Positions 18,567-27,739 are shown, counted from the stretch's first letter. The stretch is 64,000 nt of DNA from Bacteroidaceae bacterium (GCA_017548075.1 JAFYNL010000027.1:40719-104718); one strand, 5' to 3'. Notes: generated by a model not told the origin, from the letters alone. Numbers and translations are program-made.

Positions 18567-19190
18567 ATGATGAAAGATATAAAGGTTGAAGACATACAAG
18601 TGCTTGTGGCTGATGTTGAGCACGAAAAGTATGTGGATACTATTATCAACACTATTCGAGATGCCGCTCGCAAGCGTGGAACAGGTATTGCCGAGCGAAC
18701 TCACGAATATGTGGCTACCAAGATGCGTGAAGGCAAAGCGGTTCTGGCCCTTCATGGCGATAAGTTTGTGGGCTTCAGCTATATCGAGACTTGGGGCAAC
18801 AAACATTATGTCACCACTTCAGGCCTGATTGTTCATCCCGATTATCAGGGACTTGGAGTGGCAAAGCGCATTAAGGACTATACTTTTACGCTGGCTCGTT
18901 TGCGTTGGCCTCATGCTAAGATATTCAGTCTGACGAGTGGAGATGCCGTCATGAAGATGAATACGGCTCTCGGATATGTGCCCGTCAGCTTCAATCAGCT
19001 TACCGACGATGATGCTTTCTGGCAAGGATGTCAGGGATGCATCAATCATGATATCCTTGAAGCAAAAGGCCGCAAGTTCTGTGTTTGCACAGGTATGCTA
19101 TGGGACCCAGACAAACATAAGGGCGAGCCGACTTCCCTCGAGGTCATCAAGGATGTAATGAGAACTTTGGTTTTACGTGGAATTGCATAA
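18567..19190 (+). CDS. GNAT N-acyltransferase, candidate first enzyme of arginine synthesis
   Basis: A 207-residue GNAT-fold protein with the acyl-CoA binding loop VHPDYQGLGVAKRIKDY (about residue 92). It has an AAGGAG ribosome site nine bases before the ATG. It sits between argR and argG, where other Bacteroidales also keep an acetyltransferase. As I recall, mutant-fitness work in Bacteroides linked that neighbour to the first acylation of glutamate. Because the downstream carbamoyltransferase is of the succinylornithine type, the acyl group may be succinyl. Function is inferred from family and context. Confidence 0.75.
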   Translation: MMKDIKVEDIQVLVADVEHEKYVDTIINTIRDAARKRGTGIAERTHEYVATKMREGKAVLALHGDKFVGFSYIETWGNKHYVTTSGLIVHPDYQGLGVAKRIKDYTFTLARLRWPHAKIFSLTSGDAVMKMNTALGYVPVSFNQLTDDDAFWQGCQGCINHDILEAKGRKFCVCTGMLWDPDKHKGEPTSLEVIKDVMRTLVLRGIA

Positions 19191-19204
19191 TACGACAAAC
19201 AGAT

Positions 19205-20407
19205 ATGGAAAAGAAGAAAGTAGTTGTTGCCTTTAGCGGAGGCTTGGATACCAGTTACACAGTCATGTATCTGGCTAAGGAAAAGGGTTATGAGGTGTAT
19301 GCCGCTTGCGCAAATACTGGGGGCTTCAGCGAGGAACAACTCAAGACAAACGAGGAGAACGCCTACAAGTTGGGAGCAAAAGCTTACGTTACCCTCGATG
19401 TAACTCAGGAATATTACGAGAAGTCTCTGAAATATATGGTGTTTGGAAATGTGCTTCGCAACAACTGTTATCCTATTTCAGTAAGTAGCGAACGCATCTT
19501 CCAGGCTTTGGCTATTGCCCGATATGCAAAGGAAATAGGTGCCTCGGCTATTGCTCATGGCTCTACTGGAGCAGGAAACGACCAGATTCGCTTCGATATG
19601 ACTTTCCTCGTTATGTGTCCTGGAGTTGAGATTATCACTTTGACTCGCGACGGAAATCTCTCGCGTCAAGAGGAAGTAGACTACCTCAACAAGAACGGTT
19701 ACTTTGCCGATTTCACCAAACTGAAATACAGTTATAATGTAGGTCTTTGGGGGACAAGCATTTGCGGTGGCGAGATCCTCGACTCGAAACAGGGTTTGCC
19801 CGAAAGTGCTTACCTGAAGCATCCTACCGAAGAAGGCCCGGAGTTGCTCAAGATAGGCTTCGAGAAGGGAGAGATTTACTCTGTGAATGGAGAGCATTTC
19901 GACGATAAGATCAAGGCGATACAAAAGGTTGAGGAAATTGGTGCTCGCTATGGAATTGGTAGAGATTGCCATGTTGGCGATACGATTATCGGCATTAAAG
20001 GTCGTGTAGGCTTTGAGGCTGCGGCACCTATGCTCATCATTGGAGCCCATCGTTACCTCGAGAAGTTTACCCTCTCAAAGTGGCAACAGTACTGGAAAGA
20101 GCAGGTTGCAAACTGGTACGGAATGTTCCTCCACGAAAGCCAATACCTGGAGCCTGTAATGCCGGATATAGAGGCGATGCTGACAAGCAGTCAGAGGAAT
20201 GTGACGGGCGAAGTGACGCTCGAACTCCGTCCTCTTTGCTTCCAAACCGTCGGAGTTGACAGTCCTAACGATCTCGTCAAGAATAAACTTGGCGAATATG
20301 GTGAGACGGCAAAGGCTTGGACGAGCGAAGATGCCAAAGGTTTCATCAAGGTTACGTCCACAGCTTTGCGAGCATATTATCTTGCTCATCCCGACGAAAG
20401 AAAGTAA
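19205..20407 (+). CDS. argG: Argininosuccinate synthase
   Basis: Joins citrulline and aspartate with ATP to form argininosuccinate. The 400-residue protein begins with the PP-loop motif AFSGGLDTSY (residues 9-18) and carries the citrulline/aspartate site blocks (AHGSTGAGNDQIRF, YSYNVGLWGTSICGGE). Length is normal. It begins 14 bp after the GNAT gene and is followed by a 156-bp gap holding 22-bp array C before argC. Confidence 0.98.
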   Translation: MEKKKVVVAFSGGLDTSYTVMYLAKEKGYEVYAACANTGGFSEEQLKTNEENAYKLGAKAYVTLDVTQEYYEKSLKYMVFGNVLRNNCYPISVSSERIFQALAIARYAKEIGASAIAHGSTGAGNDQIRFDMTFLVMCPGVEIITLTRDGNLSRQEEVDYLNKNGYFADFTKLKYSYNVGLWGTSICGGEILDSKQGLPESAYLKHPTEEGPELLKIGFEKGEIYSVNGEHFDDKIKAIQKVEEIGARYGIGRDCHVGDTIIGIKGRVGFEAAAPMLIIGAHRYLEKFTLSKWQQYWKEQVANWYGMFLHESQYLEPVMPDIEAMLTSSQRNVTGEVTLELRPLCFQTVGVDSPNDLVKNKLGEYGETAKAWTSEDAKGFIKVTSTALRAYYLAHPDERK

Positions 20408-20429
20408 AACGAGTGAAGATGTAAAACGA

Positions 20430-20525
20430 CTGCAGTTAAGTTGGTCAACGTAACACGTTAACTTTGCAAACGTAACACGTTAAGTTTGCGATTTAACCAC
20501 GTTAACTTTGGCAACTTCACTAAGG
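20430..20525. repeat. 22-bp phased array C between argG and argC
   Basis: CTGCAG at 20430, then ACACGT at 20453 and 20475, CCACGT at 20497, and ACTAAG at 20519, all on a 22-bp phase from 20453. Centres are TTGGTCAA, TTTGCAAA and TTTGCGA. This is the only array between co-directional genes and it lies inside the arginine operon. Confidence 0.9.
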
Positions 20526-20563
20526 TAGTTTGAAAGAAGAGCGAGTTACGACAGAAAAGTACT

Positions 20564-21532
20564 ATGATTAAGATAGGAATATTAGGTGCAGCCGGCTATA
20601 CTGGCGGCGAGTTGATAAGGGTTTTGCTCTGTCATCCGGAGGCGAAGATTGTGTTTGCCAATAGCGAGAGCAACGCAGGAAATCCTGTCTGCGAAGTGCA
20701 TGAAGGACTAATCGGCGAGACTGACCTTTGCTTCACAGACAAGATGCCTTTCGACGAAGTGGATGTCGTCTTCCTTTGTTTCGGACATGGGAAGAGCGAA
20801 CAATTCCTTTCGGAACACAAGATTCCTGCAAGCGTGAAGATTATCGACCTTGCTCAGGACTTCCGCATAGCCGCAGATAATCACGACTTCATCTATGGTC
20901 TTCCAGAGACTCATCGCGAGCAAATCCGTTCGGCTCAGCACCTTGCAAACCCGGGTTGCTTCGCTACTTGCATTCAGTTGGCTATGCTTCCTGCCTTGAA
21001 GGCCGGCATCATTAGCGGAGACATCCATGTGAACGGTATTACAGGAAGTACGGGAGCGGGGCAGAAACCTGCGTCAACCACCCATTTTTCTTGGCGAAAC
21101 GATAATATTTCGGTCTATAAAACCTTCACTCATCAGCACCTTCTCGAGATAAATCAAACTGTTCAGGAACTTTGTCCGGGCTATGATGGAAGGGTGCTTT
21201 TCGTTCCTCAAAGAGGGTGTTTCACTCGCGGAATCTTCGTTACGGCTTATGCAAAGTGCAATCTTCCCCTCGAGGAAGTGCAGAAGATTTATGCCGACTA
21301 CTATAAGGACGCGGCTTTCACGCACTTTGTCATCAAGAGTCCCGATATGAAGCAGGTCGTCAACACAAACAAAGCAGTTGTTTATGTGGAGAAATTCGAA
21401 GACCAGTTGCTCATGATTTCCTGTATCGACAACCTCCTCAAAGGAGCCGTCGGTCAGGCAGTTCAGAATATGAATCTCATGTTTGGCCTCGATGAAAAGG
21501 CTGGGTTGAACTTAAAAGCAAGCGCATTCTAA
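20564..21532 (+). CDS. argC: N-acyl-gamma-glutamyl-phosphate reductase
   Basis: Reduces the acylglutamyl phosphate to the semialdehyde with NADPH. The 322-residue protein has the nucleotide-binding start ILGAAGYTGGELIRVL and the catalytic cysteine block NPGCFATCIQLAMLPAL near residue 130. Length is typical of the shorter ArgC class. The stop is directly followed by the argD ATG (TAAATG), so the two are translationally linked. Given the pathway variant here, the natural substrate may be the succinyl derivative. Confidence 0.95.
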   Translation: MIKIGILGAAGYTGGELIRVLLCHPEAKIVFANSESNAGNPVCEVHEGLIGETDLCFTDKMPFDEVDVVFLCFGHGKSEQFLSEHKIPASVKIIDLAQDFRIAADNHDFIYGLPETHREQIRSAQHLANPGCFATCIQLAMLPALKAGIISGDIHVNGITGSTGAGQKPASTTHFSWRNDNISVYKTFTHQHLLEINQTVQELCPGYDGRVLFVPQRGCFTRGIFVTAYAKCNLPLEEVQKIYADYYKDAAFTHFVIKSPDMKQVVNTNKAVVYVEKFEDQLLMISCIDNLLKGAVGQAVQNMNLMFGLDEKAGLNLKASAF

Positions 21533-22660
21533 ATGGAATTATTCGACGTATATCCCCTTATGGATGTGACCATAGCCAGGGGCAAAGGTTGCAAGGTTTG
21601 GGATTCTGAAGGTCAGGAATACCTCGATCTTTATGGTGGACATGCAGTCATTAGCGTGGGCCATTGCCATCCTCATTATGTGGAGGCAATGACCAAGCAA
21701 CTGCAAACGCTTGGCTTCTACAGTAACTCTGTGCAAAATCCTTTGCAGAAGGAGTTCGCGAAGCGTTTAGGAAAAGCTTGCGGCTATGAAGATTACAAGC
21801 TCTTTCTCGTAAATTCTGGTGCCGAAGCGAACGAAAATGCCCTGAAGTTGGCATCATTTTATAATGGTAGGACCCGCATTTTGTCACTTGAAAAGGCTTT
21901 CCATGGTCGCACATCTTTGGCTGTGGAAGCAACTGCGAATCCCAAGATTATTGCCCCCATCAATGCGAACGGGCACGTTACTTACCTTCCTCTCAACGAT
22001 ATAGAGGCTTGGAAGACTGAACTCGAGAAGGGAGATGTCTGCGCTTGCATTCTGGAATGCATACAAGGAGTGGGCGGCATACGCTTGGTCGAAGCCGATT
22101 TCCTGCAAGAACTTCAAAGGCTTTGCCACACTTACGGAACCGTCCTGATTTGTGACGAGATTCAATGCGGCTATGGTCGAAGCGGCAAATTCTTCGCTCA
22201 TCAGCATCTCGGAGTTCGTCCCGATATGATTACTGTCGCGAAAGGTATCTGCAATGGATTCCCCATGAGTGGTCTTCTCATCAGTCCCGAGTTCACTCCT
22301 GTCTATGGTCAACTCGGTACGACCTTCGGAGGAAATCATCTTGCTTGTGCAGGAGCCATCGCAGTTCTCGAGATTATGGAAGAGGAAAGACTCGTCGAGA
22401 ATGCCGCCGAAGTTGGTGAATATTTGATGCAAAGCATTCGAGAAGCGCAGATTCCGCATGTCGTAGAAGTTCGTGGACGAGGTCTTATGATTGGCATCGA
22501 ACTGGATATTCCTTATAAGGAACCGCGTCAGAAACTTGTTAAGGAACAACATTGTTTCACAGGTTGCTCGGGAACTAATGTTCTGCGACTGCTTCCACCT
22601 CTCTGTTTAACTAAGGTCGAGGCCGATTGCTTCGTGGAAAAACTAAGAAAAGTACTATGA
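21533..22660 (+). CDS. argD: N-acylornithine aminotransferase
   Basis: A class III PLP aminotransferase of 375 residues that converts the acylglutamate semialdehyde to N-acylornithine. Visible motifs: GAEANENALKLA (phosphate site), DEIQCGYGRSG (PLP ring aspartate), VAKGICNGFPMSG (Schiff-base lysine) and TTFGGNHLACAG. It begins immediately after argC and overlaps proC by four bases. Ornithine-type enzymes look similar, but the context fixes the role. Confidence 0.93.
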   Translation: MELFDVYPLMDVTIARGKGCKVWDSEGQEYLDLYGGHAVISVGHCHPHYVEAMTKQLQTLGFYSNSVQNPLQKEFAKRLGKACGYEDYKLFLVNSGAEANENALKLASFYNGRTRILSLEKAFHGRTSLAVEATANPKIIAPINANGHVTYLPLNDIEAWKTELEKGDVCACILECIQGVGGIRLVEADFLQELQRLCHTYGTVLICDEIQCGYGRSGKFFAHQHLGVRPDMITVAKGICNGFPMSGLLISPEFTPVYGQLGTTFGGNHLACAGAIAVLEIMEEERLVENAAEVGEYLMQSIREAQIPHVVEVRGRGLMIGIELDIPYKEPRQKLVKEQHCFTGCSGTNVLRLLPPLCLTKVEADCFVEKLRKVL

Positions 22661-23397
22661 AAATAACTGTTATAGGCGCGGGAAATATGGGTGGAGCCCT
22701 CGTGAAAGGATGGGCAAAGGCTGGTTTGTCGACCAATCTTACCGTTACTGCTCGCACACAAGAAACGCTCGACCGGCTCGTTGAGGCTTGTCCTGGCATT
22801 ACGACTATGCTTGATAACAAGCAGGCTACAAAAGGAGCGGATGTCGTTTTACTTGCTGTAAAACCTTGGCTTGTAGAGCAGGTAATAGAAGAGATAAAGC
22901 CTGAATTGGCAGACAAACTGCTTATTTCCGTCGCCGCAAATGTGCGTCATGAACGCATCAATGTCTATGCGATGCCCAACATAGCTGCCGAATTTGGTGA
23001 GAGCATGACTTTCATCGAGGAGGCAGAACAGGCAAATGTAGCTGCCGACCTCTTTGGCAAGTTGGGACAAAGCAAGATTGTTCCGCAGAGATTGATGGAT
23101 GCGGGCATGATGATGGCAGGTTGCGGCATTGCTTACGTCATGCGTTTCTTACGTGCCATGATGGAAGGAGGAGTCGAGATGGGCTTCTATCCCGACGAAG
23201 CAAAGGCGATAGCCATGCAGACCATGCAAGGTGCAGTTACTATGCTTCGCCAGACTGGTTTGCATCCGGAGGCAGCCATCGATAAAGTCACAACTCCTGG
23301 CGGAATCACTATTAAAGGCTTAAATGAACTGGATCATGCTGCTTTCAACTCGGCAGTAATACGTTGCCTCAAGGCAGGCTTAAGTAATAATAAATAG
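22657..23397 (+). CDS. proC: Pyrroline-5-carboxylate reductase
   Basis: Last step of proline synthesis. The 246-residue protein begins KITVIGAGNMGGALVKG (dinucleotide fold) and contains the C-terminal dimer domain signature (TMQGAVTMLRQTG, VTTPGGITIKGLNEL). The ATG overlaps the argD stop (ATGA), which fixes this start rather than the in-frame start 30 bases upstream. Its place in the arginine operon links proline and arginine synthesis, as in other Bacteroidales. Confidence 0.95.
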   Translation: MKITVIGAGNMGGALVKGWAKAGLSTNLTVTARTQETLDRLVEACPGITTMLDNKQATKGADVVLLAVKPWLVEQVIEEIKPELADKLLISVAANVRHERINVYAMPNIAAEFGESMTFIEEAEQANVAADLFGKLGQSKIVPQRLMDAGMMMAGCGIAYVMRFLRAMMEGGVEMGFYPDEAKAIAMQTMQGAVTMLRQTGLHPEAAIDKVTTPGGITIKGLNELDHAAFNSAVIRCLKAGLSNNK

Positions 23398-23413
23398 GTA
23401 AGGGACAATAAGT

Positions 23414-23974
23414 ATGAAAGATATGAATGATATAAAGCAAATCGCTCAACGCTTGAAGGGCTTGCGAGAGATATTTGACATTCCTGTCGAAAAGATGGCT
23501 GAGGTCTGCGAAACGACTGTTGAGCACTATCGTCGCATAGAAAATGGAGAAAGTGACCCGGGAGTTTATCGTCTCACTCGCATTTCCAAGGAGTATGGTA
23601 TCGCTCTTGATGTCCTTCTCTATGGTGAGGAACCTCGCATGAATGGCTATTTCGTCACTCGTCGAGGCAAAGGTCTGGAGGTGGACAGGCACAATGATTA
23701 TAAGTACAAATCGTTGGCTAGCGGCTTCAAAGGAAGGGCGATGGAGCCTTTCTTCACAGAGATAGAACCTCTTCCGGAAGGAAAGAATCATGCAAAGAAC
23801 GTTCATGACGGACAAGAATTCATCATTGTCTTCGATGGCGTGCTTGAGATAACGATTGAAGACAAAGTGATAGTCTTGCAGTTTGGCGACAGTATCTACT
23901 TCGATACGACTCGTCCTCATTGCATGCGAGCCCTTGAGAATAAGCCCGTTAGATTCTTGACTGTAATCATTTAA
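23414..23974 (+). CDS. XRE-family regulator with cupin domain
   Basis: A 186-residue protein: helix-turn-helix (about residues 10-65, IPVEKMAEVCETTVEHYRRIE) followed by a cupin barrel (about 110-185, KNHAKNVHDGQEFIIVFDG and FGDSIYFDTTRPHCMRA). Such proteins sense a small ligand or metal through the cupin. It lies 16 bp after proC and 14 bp before the acyl-CoA ligase, a pair often seen together in Bacteroides, so it probably regulates the ligase. Confidence 0.88.
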   Translation: MKDMNDIKQIAQRLKGLREIFDIPVEKMAEVCETTVEHYRRIENGESDPGVYRLTRISKEYGIALDVLLYGEEPRMNGYFVTRRGKGLEVDRHNDYKYKSLASGFKGRAMEPFFTEIEPLPEGKNHAKNVHDGQEFIIVFDGVLEITIEDKVIVLQFGDSIYFDTTRPHCMRALENKPVRFLTVII

Positions 23975-23988
23975 GCACTCGAAAGCAG

Positions 23989-25662
23989 ATGACAGACAAC
24001 CCTATATTAAGTCGGTTTCTGAAGCAAACGACCTTTGTTTCGGAGGAAGACTACCGGAAGAACCTAGAGTTCATCATTCCCAACAACTTCAATTTCGCTT
24101 ATGATGTTGTAGATGCTTGGGCGGAAGTGGCTCCCGATAAGATTGCGCTTCTGTGGACAAATGATGAGGGTGACGAGAGAAGACTTTCCTTCTCCGACCT
24201 TAAGCGAATGAGCGACCAAGCTGCTTCCTACCTGAAGAGCCTTGGAATTGATCGCGGAGATATGGTGATGCTGATAGAGAAGCGTCGCTTGGAATGGTGG
24301 ATTACGATGCTTGCTCTTCACAAACTGGGTGCAGTTCCCATTCCCGCAACACACATGCTCACCAGTCACGACATTGTTTATCGCAATAATGCGGCTTCTG
24401 TAAAGGCAATCATTTGCGTGGGTGAACCTTATGTTCTTGGCGAGGTTCAGAAGGCTATGCCAGATAGCCCTACTGTAGATATACTCGTTTCCATCGGTCC
24501 TAATGTGCCTGAAGGCTTCCATGACTGGCATAAAGAGATAGACAAAGCTCCGGCCTTCCGCCGTCCTCGCTTTGTGAATGCCAACGGAGACACAATGATT
24601 CTTTATTTTACCTCAGGTACTTCTGGCGAACCTAAGATGGTGTCGCACGATTTTCTCTATGCTCTTGGACACCTTACAACTGGCGTCTTTTGGCATAATC
24701 TCACGCCAGATAGCATACATCTCACAGTCGCAGATACCGGTTGGGGCAAGGCTGTTTGGGGTAAGTTCTACGGACAATGGTTCGCAGGAGCTTGCGTCTT
24801 TGTCTTCGACCATGAGAAGTTTACGGCGGAAAAGATACTTCGTCAGATGGAGAAGTACCATATAACGAGTTTCTGTGCACCCCCAACTGTCTATCGTTTC
24901 TTGGTTCGTGAGGACTTTAGCCACTACGACTTGTCCGCTTTGCGCTATTGTACGACTGCTGGAGAAGCGTTAAATGCAGCCGTTTACGAGCGTTTCTATC
25001 AGTTGACAGGCATTCGTTTGATGGAAGGCTTTGGCCAAACTGAGACGACTATGACGCTTGGAACATTCCCTTGGATGGAGCCTAAGCCCGGAAGTATGGG
25101 CAAACCTAATGCGCAATACGAGATAGCTTTGCTTCGACCAGACTTGACACCTTGCGAAGATGGTGAGAAAGGCGAGATAGCTGTCCGCTTAAATGAGGGC
25201 CGAAAGGCAATCGGCTTGTTCAAAGAATACTATCGCGACAGTAATATTACCTACGAGGCTTGCCATGATGGGTATTACTTTACAGGAGATATGGCTTGGC
25301 GCGACAAGGATGGTTACTACTGGTTCGAGGGAAGAGCCGATGATGTCATCAAGAGTAGTGGCTATCGTATTGGCCCGTTCGAAGTGGAGAGTGCTTTGAT
25401 GACGCATCCTGCAGTAGTGGAATGTGCCATTACTGGTGTGCCTGACGATACTAGAGGCATGGTGGTGAAAGCAACTGTAGTGCTTGGCAAGGAATGGAAA
25501 GATAAAGCTGGAGATGCCCTTGTTGCGGAGTTGCAGGCACATGTAAAGCATGTAACGGCTCCCTACAAGTACCCTCGCATCATTGAGTTTGTGGACGAAT
25601 TACCTAAGACAATTAGCGGCAAGATTCGCCGTGTAGAGATAAGAGAAAAGGATAATAAATGA
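23989..25662 (+). CDS. AMP-forming acyl-CoA synthetase
   Basis: A 557-residue ANL-superfamily ligase. The AMP-binding motif YFTSGTSGEPKMVSH lies near residue 205. GFGQTETT, YWFEGRADDVIKSSGYRIG and the C-terminal lysine block KTISGKIRR are intact, so it should be active. It resembles the medium-chain/aryl acid group (ACSM or benzoate-CoA ligase-like); the substrate cannot be read from sequence. It overlaps the carbamoyltransferase gene by four bases (ATGA), an unexpected tight link between an acyl-CoA ligase and arginine synthesis. Confidence 0.88.
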   Translation: MTDNPILSRFLKQTTFVSEEDYRKNLEFIIPNNFNFAYDVVDAWAEVAPDKIALLWTNDEGDERRLSFSDLKRMSDQAASYLKSLGIDRGDMVMLIEKRRLEWWITMLALHKLGAVPIPATHMLTSHDIVYRNNAASVKAIICVGEPYVLGEVQKAMPDSPTVDILVSIGPNVPEGFHDWHKEIDKAPAFRRPRFVNANGDTMILYFTSGTSGEPKMVSHDFLYALGHLTTGVFWHNLTPDSIHLTVADTGWGKAVWGKFYGQWFAGACVFVFDHEKFTAEKILRQMEKYHITSFCAPPTVYRFLVREDFSHYDLSALRYCTTAGEALNAAVYERFYQLTGIRLMEGFGQTETTMTLGTFPWMEPKPGSMGKPNAQYEIALLRPDLTPCEDGEKGEIAVRLNEGRKAIGLFKEYYRDSNITYEACHDGYYFTGDMAWRDKDGYYWFEGRADDVIKSSGYRIGPFEVESALMTHPAVVECAITGVPDDTRGMVVKATVVLGKEWKDKAGDALVAELQAHVKHVTAPYKYPRIIEFVDELPKTISGKIRRVEIREKDNK

Positions 25663-26669
25663 GAAGTTTCTTGAATGTAGAAGACCTGGGCAACCTCAAA
25701 GAGGCCCTTCAGGAAGCCGTCGAGATAAAGAACGACCGCTTTAAATACGACACTTTAGGCAAGAACAAGACACTTTTGATGGTGTTCTTCAACAATAGCT
25801 TGCGCACTCGTCTTAGCACACAAAAGGCTGCGATGAATCTTGGCATGAATGTAATCGTGCTTGATGTCAATGCTGGAGCTTGGAAACTGGAGACTGAGAG
25901 AGGCGTTATAATGGATGGCGACAAGAGCGAACACTTGCTTGAAGCTATTCCAGTTATGGGCAGTTTCTGCGATGTGATAGGTATTCGCTCCTTTGCAGGC
26001 CTTTCTGATCGCGACTATGATTATGCTGAGACGGTTTATCATCAGTTTGAGAAGTATAGTGGAAAGCCAGTCTTTGCTATGGAAACGGCTACTGTTCACC
26101 CTCTTCAGGCCTTTGCCGACCTCTTTACTATCGCGGAATATGCCCCCAAGAGGAACAAGCGTCCTAAGGTTGTCCTTACTTGGGCTCCTCATCCAAAAGC
26201 TTTGCCACAAGCCGTTCCCAACAGTTTTGCGCAATGGATGATTGCCGCAGAAAAGCAATCTCTCACTCTTGGTGGAGTAGGGGAATGCGCTGGAATGGAC
26301 TTCGTTATTACCCATCCTGAAGGTTATGAACTTGATCCTGCTTTTACGAAGGGTGCTACGATTGAATACGACCAACGCAAAGCCTTCGAGGGAGCCGACT
26401 TCATCTATGCTAAGAACTGGAGTTGTCCTGGCGTAAAGAATCGTGAAGATTATGGCAAGATCTTGTCGAAGGATATGAGTTGGTGTGTTGACGAGGAACA
26501 TATGAGTTGGACTAATAATGCCCATTTCATGCATTGTTTGCCTGTAAGACGAGGAATGATTGTGACAGACGAAGTCATAGAGGCTCCAACCTCCATTGTA
26601 ATCCCAGAAGCAGCCAATCGCGAAATCTCTGCTACAGTTGTTTTGAAACGTATTCTTCAAAGCCTGTAA
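25659..26669 (+). CDS. N-succinylornithine-type carbamoyltransferase
   Basis: Transfers a carbamoyl group to an N-acylated ornithine. The 336-residue protein matches the Bacteroides fragilis succinylornithine enzyme nearly throughout: carbamoyl-phosphate motif SLRTRLSTQK (residues 47-56), ETATVHPLQAFAD and HCLPVRR. By counting, the residue that sets acyl specificity, Pro90 in the B. fragilis enzyme and Glu in N-acetylornithine enzymes, is Ser90 here (GDKSEHLLEA). Published mutants, as I recall, show that Ser at this place also gives succinylornithine activity. There is an extra segment of about ten residues before GMDFVITHPEGYELDP. No argB or deacylase is in the window. Confidence 0.92.
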   Translation: MRSFLNVEDLGNLKEALQEAVEIKNDRFKYDTLGKNKTLLMVFFNNSLRTRLSTQKAAMNLGMNVIVLDVNAGAWKLETERGVIMDGDKSEHLLEAIPVMGSFCDVIGIRSFAGLSDRDYDYAETVYHQFEKYSGKPVFAMETATVHPLQAFADLFTIAEYAPKRNKRPKVVLTWAPHPKALPQAVPNSFAQWMIAAEKQSLTLGGVGECAGMDFVITHPEGYELDPAFTKGATIEYDQRKAFEGADFIYAKNWSCPGVKNREDYGKILSKDMSWCVDEEHMSWTNNAHFMHCLPVRRGMIVTDEVIEAPTSIVIPEAANREISATVVLKRILQSL

Positions 26670-26690
26670 TTCAAAAAAACTCGCGAAATC

Positions 26691-26722
26691 TTTTGTACTT
26701 TAGGATATAAATCGTAACTTTG
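26691..26722 (+). promoter_or_regulatory. Promoter of the 139-residue secreted protein
   Basis: -33 TTTTG at 26691-26695 and -7 TAACTTTG at 26715-26722 with 19 bp between. The ATG follows 27 bp later. Confidence 0.75.
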
Positions 26723-26749
26723 CGACATAGTTCATAAGAAAAAACTGCT

Positions 26750-27169
26750 ATGAAAAAACTTATTCTTTCGCTGCTGACCCTATTCGCAACAACTGCAATT
26801 TGGGCAGAAACGGCTCTGTTTGTTCACTTGGAATCTGGGGAAGTTGTGGAGATTTCCTTTGCCGAAAAGCCCGTAGTAACCTATAATGAGAGCCGACTCG
26901 TCATTTCGGTAGAGAACGCTTCTGTGTCGTTCCCTCTCGAAAACATGCAGAAGTTTACCTTTGGCGAAGTGGATGAAGATGTGACTCGCATTGTTGCTCC
27001 TACAAACGCAACTCCTCAGCCTACCTATATTTTTGGTATAGACGGCAAACTCATGTGTACCTACAAGCCTGGAGAAAATGGCTCTACTTCAGCTTCTCTC
27101 GAGGGCCTTCCTGCTGGAACTTATGTCATCAAGAATGGCAATGTGAGTTATAAGTATCTGAAACGCTAA
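26750..27169 (+). CDS. Small secreted protein with Por-like tail
   Basis: A 139-residue protein with a clear signal peptide (cleavage after IWAE) and no recognised domain. The middle part has regular beta pattern (ALFVHLESGEVVEISFAEKP). The end (IFGIDGKLM...GLPAGTYVIKNGNVSYKYLKR) is the short tail seen on many Bacteroidales extracellular proteins, here following almost no passenger domain. It has its own good promoter directly after the arginine operon. Function unknown. Confidence 0.8.
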   Translation: MKKLILSLLTLFATTAIWAETALFVHLESGEVVEISFAEKPVVTYNESRLVISVENASVSFPLENMQKFTFGEVDEDVTRIVAPTNATPQPTYIFGIDGKLMCTYKPGENGSTSASLEGLPAGTYVIKNGNVSYKYLKR

Positions 27170-27218
27170 AGGAAGAATCGAGGGAAACGCACTCATTTCC
27201 CATCTATAAGGAATCGCT

Positions 27219-27728
27219 ATGAATCAGCTTTTAGACGTAATAAGGCATCGTTACAGTTGTCGCAGCTATCTCGACAAGCCTGTTGAGGAGAAGAAACTTG
27301 CTTACATAGAGGAATGTATGAGGTTGGCTCCGTCGGCAGTAAACAGGCAACCTTGGAAGTTCCGCATAGTCCGCAGTTTGAAGGGCAAGCAAAAACTTCA
27401 GTCGTGCTACACTCGTCCTTGGTTTAGCGAAGCTCCTTTGTACATTCTGGCCTCGTTGCTTCATGAGCAAGAGTGGGTGAGAGAGGATGGAAAGCCTCAT
27501 GGAAACATAGATGTAGCCATTGCAGTAGAGCATTTGTGTCTGGCTGCAACGGAACAAGGACTTGGAACTTGTTGGGTTTGTAACTTCGATGCCAAACTTT
27601 GTCACGAGCTTTTCCAAATGCCTGAAAATGAGGAACCTGTCGTGATTATCCCGATTGGTTACCCCTCTTTTGCAGAGTCGTCGTCCAGAACTCGCAAGCC
27701 AATCCAGGAAGTCTTTGTGGAAGAATAA
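27219..27728 (+). CDS. Nitroreductase-family flavoprotein
   Basis: A 169-residue FMN-dependent oxidoreductase of the short nitroreductase class. Motifs: RHRYSCRSYLDKPV at the N terminus, RLAPSAVNRQPWKFRIV (FMN phosphate contacts), and EHLCLAATEQGLGTCWVCNFD, followed by IPIGYPS. The substrate is not predictable. It lies 49 bp after the small secreted protein and converges with cutC across 22-bp array D. Confidence 0.92.
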   Translation: MNQLLDVIRHRYSCRSYLDKPVEEKKLAYIEECMRLAPSAVNRQPWKFRIVRSLKGKQKLQSCYTRPWFSEAPLYILASLLHEQEWVREDGKPHGNIDVAIAVEHLCLAATEQGLGTCWVCNFDAKLCHELFQMPENEEPVVIIPIGYPSFAESSSRTRKPIQEVFVEE

Positions 27729-27739
27729 AAAAGAACCCT

